Shown here: positions 1-7,190 of the stretch, piece by piece
How positions within the stretch are numbered: position 1 is the stretch's first letter
Layout of the letters: the number at the start of each line of letters is the position of its first letter
Assembly (NCBI GenBank): GCA_036823295.1
Contig: DAISGD010000086.1
Coordinates: 1-9,500, forward strand
Length of the DNA stretch: 9,500 nucleotides
DNA from: UBA4742 sp002403895
Lineage (GTDB): Bacteria > Actinomycetota > Acidimicrobiia > Acidimicrobiales > Acidimicrobilacustridaceae
Direction of reading: 5' to 3'
Program-made: the position numbers and the translations under genes
Notes under the pieces: model-generated
Databases searched by the model: none
What the model saw: only the letters and a program-made list of their open reading frames with translations
What the model was told of the DNA's origin: nothing

Positions 1-1586
<1,586 letters not shown>

Positions 1587-1592
1587 CGCGGC

Positions 1593-2570
1593 ATGGGCGA
1601 ATCTGCTGACGAGCTGATCGCCGGGATACGCGACGGCGATCGCCGGGCGCTGGCGCGGGCCATCACCCTGGTCGAGTCGACCCGGCCGGACCACCGCCAG
1701 CAGGCCACGACCGTGCTGGAGGCGCTGCTGCCCGCCACCGGCGATTCGGTCCGCATCGGGATCAGCGGCTCGCCTGGCGTGGGCAAGTCGACGTTCATCG
1801 AGACGTTCGGCCTACAGATCGCCGATCTCGGCCATCGGTTGGCGGTGCTGGCGGTGGATCCGTCCAGCTCCCGCACCGGCGGCTCGATCCTGGGGGACAA
1901 GACCCGCATGGCCGAGCTGTCTCGCCACCCTGACGCCTTCATCCGCCCCTCCCCCGGCGGTACCCAATTGGGTGGGGTGGCCCGCCGCACCCGCGAGGCC
2001 ATGTTGGTGTGCGAGGCCGCCGGCTTCGACGTGGTGGTGGTCGAAACGATCGGCGTCGGCCAGTCCGAGGTCGCGGTAGCCGACATGGTGGATCTGTTCC
2101 TGCTGTTGGTGGCCCCCGGTGGCGGGGATGAGCTCCAGGGCATCAAGCGCGGGATCATCGAGTTGGCCGACCTGGTGGTGGTCAACAAGGCCGACGGGGA
2201 TCTCGCGACGGCCGCCGGTCGTACCAAGGCCGACTATGCCAACGCCCTGCATCTCCTGCGACCGAAGTGGACGGCGTGGACGGCCCAGGCCCAGTCGTGC
2301 TCCGCGCTGGAAGGGACCGGCATCGGCGAGGTGTGGCAGGCCATCGAGGCGTTCCGGGCCGCCACCCTGGGTTCGGGTGAGGCCGAGCGGCAACGCCAAG
2401 GCCAGGCGGTGGCGTGGATGTGGTCGGAGGTGCAGGACACGCTCTTAGACCAACTCCGCACCGACCTGGCGGTGGGCGCTTTGGTGGCCCCGCTGGAGGC
2501 CGACGTGGCCGCCGGCAAGATCTCCCCCACCGCGGCCGCCACCCGTCTGCTCGAGGTCTTCACCGCTTGA
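1593..2570 (+). CDS. meaB: Methylmalonyl-CoA mutase-associated GTPase (MeaB/ArgK family)
   Basis: This SIMIBI-class P-loop GTPase chaperones methylmalonyl-CoA mutase; in the family it gates adenosylcobalamin loading and protects or reactivates the mutase. The protein has 325 residues, the usual family length. Visible motifs: Walker A G-S-P-G-V-G-K-S (59-66), the Mg/nucleotide loop D-P-S-S-S-R-T-G-G-S with G-D-K-T-R-M (89-106), E-T-I-G-V-G-Q-S-E (151-159), G-G-G-D-E-L-Q-G-I-K (176-185), the base-specificity motif N-K-A-D (198-201), and S-A-L-E-G-T-G (237-243). The C-terminal segment (about 265-325) matches the helical dimerisation arm of the family. The ATG at 1593 lies 6 bp after the mutase stop. 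I see no strong Shine-Dalgarno, so translational coupling to mutB is likely. The loop after R-P-S-P reads G-G-T-Q-L-G-G where relatives I recall have S-S-G-x-L-G-G. The 3' end overlaps the convergent glycosyltransferase gene by 11 bp. Confidence 0.95.
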   Translation: MGESADELIAGIRDGDRRALARAITLVESTRPDHRQQATTVLEALLPATGDSVRIGISGSPGVGKSTFIETFGLQIADLGHRLAVLAVDPSSSRTGGSILGDKTRMAELSRHPDAFIRPSPGGTQLGGVARRTREAMLVCEAAGFDVVVVETIGVGQSEVAVADMVDLFLLLVAPGGGDELQGIKRGIIELADLVVVNKADGDLATAAGRTKADYANALHLLRPKWTAWTAQAQSCSALEGTGIGEVWQAIEAFRAATLGSGEAERQRQGQAVAWMWSEVQDTLLDQLRTDLAVGALVAPLEADVAAGKISPTAAATRLLEVFTA

Positions 2571-5001
2571 GGAGGCGGATGGTGCGGTCGCGCACCTTGC
2601 GGGCCAGCAGCCCCACGCCGCCTTCGCGCAGGTAGCGCACGGCAAGACGCAGGTCCTGGACCAGCCCTTTGGGGGCCGGCGTGAGCTCGGTGGGATGCAG
2701 GTCGCTGTCGTCGCCCACCATCTTCTGCATCAGGTCGGGAGCCCGGCGGGGCGCCCGGCAGAACTCCACCAGCGGGCGCAGCGTCTCGGCCCACACCAAC
2801 TCGGGCACGATCTCGTCGATGCGCTTGCGGCAGTCCGCGGCCAGTTCCGAGTCGTCAAGCAGGGTGGCCAGCGCGGTAGCCAGGGCGTCGACGTCCTCGG
2901 GCGGCACCGTCAACCCCAGGCCGCGGTGCTCGATGAACTCGCCCAGAGCGTCGCCGTTGGTGGTGACGGTGGGGAGCCCGGCCCAGAAGTAGTCAAGGAC
3001 TCTGGTGCGGAACGAGAACTCGGTCTCGATGTGGTGGAAATGGGTGGTCACGGCCAGGTCGGCGTCGAGCAGGTAGTTCTGCCGCTCGCCGTAGGGCACC
3101 CACCCCTCGTTGAAGAACACGTGGCGGCCAGTAAGGCCCAACTCATCAGCCAGCCGGCGAGCCCCGCCGGCCATGCGCATCTCGGGGATGTCGGCGTTGG
3201 GGTGGCGCATCCCCAGGAACACCAGCCGCACCTCGGGCCGCTCGATCCGCAGCTGGTCGACGGCGCGGATCAGCGTGAGCGGGTCGAACCAGTTGTAGAC
3301 GCCGCCCCCCCACAAGATGACGGTGTCGTCGGCGCCGATACCGGGGATCACGCCCTTGATGGCCGCGCCCGTGCGCACCGGTGGCTCGTCGGACACGCCG
3401 AAGGGCACCACCGTGATGAGCCGCTCCAAGCTGGGGTCGGCGTCGTAGGTGGCGGGGTTGACCCGGCCCAGCGATGTGAGATGTCCCAACCACAGGTCGC
3501 GCTGCTTGGTGCTGGCGCACAGGAAGAAGTCGCCTCGCAGCAACTGCTCGTTGAGCACCGCGGTGGCGTCGCGCACGGCCCGTCGGCGCTCCTTCTCTCC
3601 GCCGTCCCGGGCCTGTTCCAGCTGCTCGAGGTGCATCGGGTCGTAAATGTCGGCCACGAACACCTTGTCGGAGCGATGGAACGCCTTGCGTCCCGCCATC
3701 ACCCAACCCTGGAACACGCAGACGTCACACCATTCGATGAGCTCGTCGATCTCGGCGGGGCGTACTACCTCGACCGAAAACGACGGGTCTGACAGCTCGG
3801 CCACGGTAATGCTGACCAGGCGGACCTCGTGGTCGAGGGCCAGCTCGGAGGCCACTCGCCAGGCCCGGATGGCGGGCCCCGCCATGCGCGCGGTGATGGC
3901 GTCAGCAGTGGCCACCACCACCCGCCGCCGCCCAGTGAAACGAGCCAGGTCGGGCGACGCCGACACGGTGGCCTCGTGCACGGCGAGGAACGCGCCGTCG
4001 GTGCAGTCAGGGGCCAGAGCCGGGCCCAGCAGGTGGAGGATCTCGGCGTCGGGACGGCGACGCTCCTCCTGACGCTGGCGGCGCTCCTCTTCCAGCCCAC
4101 CCAGCCGGCTGGTGAAGTCGGCGGCCGCGGTGTCGCCGTCACCGGCCACGGCGCCACCTCGGGCGACCAGGCGGGCGCGGCTCAACTCCAGAGCGGCGGG
4201 CAGGGCGGCGGCCAGGCTGGCGTCGTCGTAGTTGCGGTAGATCATGCTCAGCGCCGAGATCTCGGCCTGCCGAGTGGCGTCACCGACGGGCTCGACTGCG
4301 GCAGACGATGCCGAGACCGGCACGATCAGCCCGTCGTCGACCAAGACCTCGCGGCCGGCCAGCCACAGCCGCCACGCCAGGTCGATGCCGGCGAAGGGCT
4401 GCTCGAGGTGCTCATCGAATGATCCGACGGCCTCGATCTCAGCGCGGCGGGCCACCCATGCCGGCCCGGCCAGCAACGTGCGCGAAAGCTTGCCTCCTGG
4501 CAGAGGGATCTGACCTCCACCGTCACGTTCCGCTGCCAGAACGGGAACAGTCGAGGGAGAAGAGGGCAGGGGATGGCCGGTGAAGGACAGGCCGGCAGGT
4601 CGAGGCCGGGCCGCCCCCGTCTCGGCGTCGACGGCGGTGCTGCCGATCATCGCCGCCTCGTGATGATGATCCAGCCGATCGAGGGCGGCGGTCAGCCACG
4701 ACGGGTCGGGCCGGGCACCCAGTTGCACGTAGGCGATGCGTTCGGCTGGGGTGGCCGCCAGACCGCGAGCCAACGCCGCGCCCCCCGTGAGCCCCGCGCC
4801 GGACACGACTACCGCCGGTCGAGATGTCAGGGGCGCCCCCGGCAACGGACCGACGAGCACGATCCCCACCGGCTCACCGTGGACGGTCAGTCGCTCGACC
4901 GCCCGCACGGTGGCGGCCAACTCGTCGGCGTCGACGACCACCCCGCCAGGGCCGGTGACATCGATCAGCACCGCGGCCCCGGGCCGGCGGGCACGACTCA
5001 A
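2560..5001 (-). CDS. Two-module glycosyltransferase: degenerate GT2-like N-terminal domain plus GT4 (GT-B) domain
   Basis: This is a probable cytoplasmic sugar transferase of a surface polysaccharide pathway, about 813 residues (numbered here from the TTG at 5001). Residues 1-240 resemble a GT2 GT-A fold: V-G-I-V-L-V, a G-G-A-A-L-A-R-G-L segment, R-P-D-P-S-W-L (97-103), then L-A-G-P-A-W-V-A-R-R, V-G-S-F-D-E-H and I-D-L-A-W-R-L-W (178-213). The usual acidic metal and base residues appear absent. Residues 297-326 are highly charged (L-E-E-E-R-R-Q-R-Q-E-E-R-R-R), probably a helical linker. Residues 360-746 form a GT4-like GT-B unit: G-P-A-I-R-A-W (375-381), D-I-Y-D-P-M-H-L-E-Q, L-W-G-G-G-V-Y-N-W-F-D-P-L, and F-S-F-R-T-R-V-L-D-Y-F-W-A-G-L-P (662-677). 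The C-terminus (778-813) is basic and amphipathic, possibly membrane-contacting. The TTG is chosen because G-G-G-G-A-G lies 6 nt upstream and it overlaps the ATPase stop as TTGA; an upstream in-frame GTG at 5028 would overlap by 31 bp. It is third and last in the permease-ATPase operon. Donor and acceptor cannot be told from sequence. Confidence 0.88.
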   Translation of the reverse strand: MSRARRPGAAVLIDVTGPGGVVVDADELAATVRAVERLTVHGEPVGIVLVGPLPGAPLTSRPAVVVSGAGLTGGAALARGLAATPAERIAYVQLGARPDPSWLTAALDRLDHHHEAAMIGSTAVDAETGAARPRPAGLSFTGHPLPSSPSTVPVLAAERDGGGQIPLPGGKLSRTLLAGPAWVARRAEIEAVGSFDEHLEQPFAGIDLAWRLWLAGREVLVDDGLIVPVSASSAAVEPVGDATRQAEISALSMIYRNYDDASLAAALPAALELSRARLVARGGAVAGDGDTAAADFTSRLGGLEEERRQRQEERRRPDAEILHLLGPALAPDCTDGAFLAVHEATVSASPDLARFTGRRRVVVATADAITARMAGPAIRAWRVASELALDHEVRLVSITVAELSDPSFSVEVVRPAEIDELIEWCDVCVFQGWVMAGRKAFHRSDKVFVADIYDPMHLEQLEQARDGGEKERRRAVRDATAVLNEQLLRGDFFLCASTKQRDLWLGHLTSLGRVNPATYDADPSLERLITVVPFGVSDEPPVRTGAAIKGVIPGIGADDTVILWGGGVYNWFDPLTLIRAVDQLRIERPEVRLVFLGMRHPNADIPEMRMAGGARRLADELGLTGRHVFFNEGWVPYGERQNYLLDADLAVTTHFHHIETEFSFRTRVLDYFWAGLPTVTTNGDALGEFIEHRGLGLTVPPEDVDALATALATLLDDSELAADCRKRIDEIVPELVWAETLRPLVEFCRAPRRAPDLMQKMVGDDSDLHPTELTPAPKGLVQDLRLAVRYLREGGVGLLARKVRDRTIRLLKR

Positions 5002-6209
5002 GACCCGCTCCCCGGTTCGGTCGTCCACCGGCCGTTCAGCGACATGACCCCGCCGAACGTCTCGTGGGGGGTGCCGGGGTCCACGTCGAAGCGCACGGCG
5101 CGCTGGCGGAAATCGAACGGGTGGACGATGGCGTAGTCGTACAGCGACGCCGAGATGTCGTAGGTGCCGGGCAGCAGCATCAGCGCGTCCACCGTGAGAT
5201 CCATGGTGCCCTCGCCTTCGATGAAGTCCGGCACCACCTCAGCCTCACGGGTGTTCGGTCCGCTGACCAGCACGCCCTCAAGATTGTAGAAGGCAAGGCC
5301 GAACACGGGTCGCTCGACGCGCTGGGGAGCCCGGTAGTGCACCCGAAAGGTGACGGCGTCGCCGGTCTGGAGCTTTGAGGTCGACCGGTCATCGGGACGG
5401 AGCACCTCGATCCGCTCGATGAGCGCCTCGCCCGAGCCCCACCGGACCCCATCGTCGCCGGCGTCGTCGTGGCGGTCGGTCTGGACCTCGGCGACGTAGT
5501 GGTCGATCACGTCGCCGGCGTCACCGACCATGCGCAACTTCCCGCGCTCGAACCAAGCGAGCTGGTCGCAGATGGTGCGCATGAGCCCGAGGGCATGGGA
5601 CACCACCACGATGGTCTTGCCCTGCGCCCGCAGCTCGGCGAACTTCTCGTTACAGCGGCGCTGGAACTGCTCGTCGCCGACGGCCAGCACCTCGTCCACC
5701 AACAGCACATCGGGGTCGACGTTGATGGCCACCGAGAACCCCAGTCGCACATACATACCCGAGGAGTAGTTCTTGACCGGGGTGTCGATGAACGTCCCGA
5801 GACCGGCGAACTCGACGATCTCGTCGTACTTGCGGTCGATGTCCTTGGAGCTGATCCCGAGGATGGCCCCATTGAGGTAGATGTTCTCTTTGCCCGACAG
5901 CTCGGGGTGGAACCCGGCCCCCAGCTCCAGCAGCGCGGAGATCTTCCCGTTGACCGTTATCGTCCCCGCGTCAGGACGCAGGATCCGAGCCATGCATTTC
6001 AACAGCGTGCTCTTGCCTGACCCGTTCTCGCCGATCAACCCGAAGGTGGTTCCGGCCGGCACCTCGAGCGATACGTCGTCGAGGGCCTGGAACTCCTCGT
6101 AGCGGGCGCGCCGGCCCCGCATCAGGGTGGCCTTCAGCGTCTGGTTGCGGTCGTGGTAGAGCCGGAATGTCTTGGATACGCCCTCGACGGACACGGCGAT
6201 GTCGCCCAT
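4998..6209 (-). CDS. wzt: ABC transporter ATPase for polysaccharide/O-antigen export, with C-terminal Wzt-type carbohydrate-binding domain
   Basis: This 403-residue nucleotide-binding subunit powers export of an undecaprenyl-linked or similar glycan through the ABC-2 permease encoded just upstream. The nucleotide-binding domain covers about 1-240: Walker A G-E-N-G-S-G-K-S-T (60-68), the L-E-L-G-A-G-F-H-P-E-L-S-G-K-E-N stretch typical of the O-antigen/teichoic acid exporter ATPases, ABC signature Y-S-S-G-M (148-152), Walker B D-V-L-L-V-D-E (167-173) and H-loop His205. A second domain (about 255-403) starts R-W-G-S-G-E-A, contains P-V-F-G-L-A-F and L-L-P-G-T-Y-D-I-S, and matches the Wzt C-terminal beta-sandwich, which in characterised systems binds the finished glycan terminus before export. 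The ATG at 6209 is chosen because the protein begins with the usual exporter N-terminus (V-S-V-E-G-V-S-K-T-F), G-A-G-G-A-G lies 5 nt upstream, and it overlaps the permease stop as TGATG. The frame stays open to 6797, but that extension runs through the permease gene and is not coding. Confidence 0.95.
   Translation of the reverse strand: MGDIAVSVEGVSKTFRLYHDRNQTLKATLMRGRRARYEEFQALDDVSLEVPAGTTFGLIGENGSGKSTLLKCMARILRPDAGTITVNGKISALLELGAGFHPELSGKENIYLNGAILGISSKDIDRKYDEIVEFAGLGTFIDTPVKNYSSGMYVRLGFSVAINVDPDVLLVDEVLAVGDEQFQRRCNEKFAELRAQGKTIVVVSHALGLMRTICDQLAWFERGKLRMVGDAGDVIDHYVAEVQTDRHDDAGDDGVRWGSGEALIERIEVLRPDDRSTSKLQTGDAVTFRVHYRAPQRVERPVFGLAFYNLEGVLVSGPNTREAEVVPDFIEGEGTMDLTVDALMLLPGTYDISASLYDYAIVHPFDFRQRAVRFDVDPGTPHETFGGVMSLNGRWTTEPGSGS
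5008..5013 (-). promoter_or_regulatory. Shine-Dalgarno supporting the TTG start of the GT2/GT4 glycosyltransferase
   Basis: On the - strand, GGGGAG lies 6 nt before a TTG (5001-4999) that overlaps the ATPase TGA (5000-4998) as TTGA. The upstream GTG at 5028 has no comparable purine-rich box. This favours the TTG start with translational coupling, though an N-terminal extension of 9 residues cannot be excluded. Confidence 0.55.
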
Positions 6210-7021
6210 CAGAGCTCCTCGGCCAGGCGCGGCTCGAACTTGCGAAACACGGCCATGCCGATGAAGAAGATGGCCGCCGTCCAGCAGGTCACATACGCCA
6301 CCTGACCCCAGGCGGGGAAGCGCAGGTCGTAGAGCAGCGCGCGGAAGATCCCCACGAAGCCGACCATCGGGTTGAGGACGTAGAGGACCTTGACCCAGTG
6401 CGCCAGGTGGGCGTCGTTGACCAGCTTGATGGGGTAGATGATCGGCGTGGCGTAGAACCAGAGCTGAAGCCCGATGCCCACCAGGTACTGCAGGTCGCGG
6501 AAATACACGTTCAGCATCGACAGGATCAGCCCTATGCCGGTGGCGAACACGGTGAGCAAGACCATGGCCAGCAGCACACCCAGCAACCACGGCAGCACCA
6601 TGTTGCCCAGCACCAGCAGGAACACCACGAGCAGGGCCGTCTCGATGAGGAAGCTCCAGTCGAGGGCGAGCACGGTGGCGAAGACCAGCACCTGGCGGGG
6701 GAAGTACACCTTCTTGATGAGCCCGGCGTTGCCCAACAGGGCCACCATCGAGCCGTTCATGGCATTGGACAGGAAGTTCCACGCCAGCAGGCCGCACAGC
6801 AGGAAGGCCGGGTAGTTGACCAGGCCCGACGGGTCACCGGTGGCCGGCTTGATCTTGAGCAGCTTCCCGAACACAAGCGAGAAGATGACCATCGTGGCCA
6901 GCGGGTTGAGCAGCGACCAGGTCCACCCCAGGACCGAACGCTTGTACTTCCCCCGGAGTTCGCGCAGGGTGAGGTTGACCAGCAGGTCCCGGGATTGGGA
7001 CAGGTCAGCCAGGGCGTTCAT
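6209..7021 (-). CDS. wzm: ABC-2 type polysaccharide export permease (Wzm/TagG-like)
   Basis: This 270-residue integral membrane subunit forms, as a dimer with the adjacent ATPase, the channel that moves a lipid-linked polysaccharide across the cytoplasmic membrane. It has the family layout: a short cytoplasmic amphipathic start with R-E-L-R-G-K-Y-K-R-S-V-L-G, then about six hydrophobic segments (near 32-52, 70-90, 111-137, 141-170, 178-198 and 240-260). Conserved stretches are L-G-W-T-W-S-L-L-N-P, N-V-Y-F-R-D-L-Q-Y-L, F-Y-A-T-P-I-I-Y-P and the L-N-P-M-V-G-F motif before the last segments. The length is normal for the family. The ATG at 7021 is chosen because the protein then starts like its relatives and GGAGG lies upstream (11 nt away, slightly long). 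An in-frame extension to 7198 gives a non-conserved proline- and arginine-rich leader that crosses the divergent gene's start. Its stop overlaps the ATPase start by one base. The substrate is not predictable from the permease alone. Confidence 0.95.
   Translation of the reverse strand: MNALADLSQSRDLLVNLTLRELRGKYKRSVLGWTWSLLNPLATMVIFSLVFGKLLKIKPATGDPSGLVNYPAFLLCGLLAWNFLSNAMNGSMVALLGNAGLIKKVYFPRQVLVFATVLALDWSFLIETALLVVFLLVLGNMVLPWLLGVLLAMVLLTVFATGIGLILSMLNVYFRDLQYLVGIGLQLWFYATPIIYPIKLVNDAHLAHWVKVLYVLNPMVGFVGIFRALLYDLRFPAWGQVAYVTCWTAAIFFIGMAVFRKFEPRLAEEL
6215..6220 (-). promoter_or_regulatory. Shine-Dalgarno fixing the ABC ATPase start
   Basis: GAGGAG on the - strand, 5 nt before the ATG at 6209 and within the last codons of the permease gene. 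It rules in favour of this start over the 196-codon upstream extension of the open frame. Confidence 0.75.
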
Positions 7022-7032
7022 CGAGGGAGAAG

Positions 7033-7037
7033 CCTCC
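7033..7037 (-). promoter_or_regulatory. Shine-Dalgarno for the permease start
   Basis: GGAGG on the - strand, 11 nt before the ATG at 7021. The spacing is at the long end but usable. It is the only clear ribosome-binding box near the conserved N-terminus. Confidence 0.5.
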
Positions 7038-7090
7038 ACGGAGGGGGTCGGGATCAGCGCCGGCGGGGCCGGGGGACCGTGTGAGGACGG

Positions 7091-7139
7091 GCCACGGCCC
7101 CTGGTAGTAGAGCACAGCAGCCACGGCCCCCTGTAGGAG
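7091..7139. repeat. Imperfect direct repeat pair with internal dyads
   Basis: Copy 1 (7091-7110) and copy 2 (7120-7139) share the first 11 bases, GCCACGGCCCC, and agree at 17 of 20 positions by hand alignment. Their starts are 29 bp apart. Each copy begins with the small dyad GCC-AC-GGC, which in copy 1 extends to GGGCC-AC-GGCCC (7089-7100). A further GCCACG occurs at 7160-7165. Spaced repeats in a divergent promoter region could be regulator-binding sites. In such GC-rich DNA, chance remains possible. Confidence 0.4.
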
Positions 7140-7144
7140 GGGCC
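7125..7144. other. GC-rich stem-loop in divergent intergenic region
   Basis: GGCCCC (7125-7130) pairs perfectly with GGGGCC (7139-7144) around an 8-nt loop. No T-tract follows in either direction, so it is not a standard intrinsic terminator. It would lie in the 5' leader of the permease transcript if that starts near 7170-7180. It overlaps the second copy of the direct repeat. Confidence 0.4.
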
Positions 7145-7174
7145 TATCCGCCCGTGCCGGCCACGAGCGCCCGA

Positions 7175-7181
7175 TAGCCTA
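7175..7181. promoter_or_regulatory. Candidate symmetric -10 element (TAGCCTA)
   Basis: TAGCCT (7175-7180) fits the loose actinobacterial -10 pattern TAnnnT. It would place transcription start about 7187, only about 4 nt before the ATG at 7191, consistent with a nearly leaderless mRNA. Because TAnnnTA is self-complementary at its defining positions, the - strand reads TAGGCTA and could serve the permease operon with a leader of about 150 nt. No matching -35 is seen. This is motif matching only. Confidence 0.3.
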
Positions 7182-7190
7182 GGTCGGCCC

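Larger units (their letters stand above)
7022..7190. promoter_or_regulatory. Divergent intergenic region between permease operon and tandem glycosyltransferase
   Basis: This 169-bp non-coding stretch separates two divergently read transcription units and is the only real intergenic space in the window. It must hold the promoters of both units unless they are driven from elsewhere. It contains repeated GCCACGGC dyads, a GC-rich stem-loop and a symmetric TAnnnTA element, listed separately. I see no canonical TTGACA -35 box for either direction. Confidence 0.6.

Noticed and set aside
3305..3311. Seven-C homopolymer as a possible phase-variation tract
   Set aside because: It encodes W-G-G-G in the conserved GT4 segment and the frame is intact; seven bases in GC-rich DNA is unremarkable.
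2695..3792. 365-codon open frame on the + strand
   Set aside because: It is a shadow of the GT4 module on the other strand with no recognisable domain or ribosome-binding site.
6210..6797. Upstream extension of the ABC ATPase frame (196 extra codons)
   Set aside because: It runs out of frame through the permease gene, has no conserved content, and a good Shine-Dalgarno plus the family N-terminus fix the start at 6209.
7141..7190. Possible intrinsic terminator or riboswitch in the intergenic region
   Set aside because: No T-tract follows the GC stem-loop and no known riboswitch core is visible in such a short stretch.
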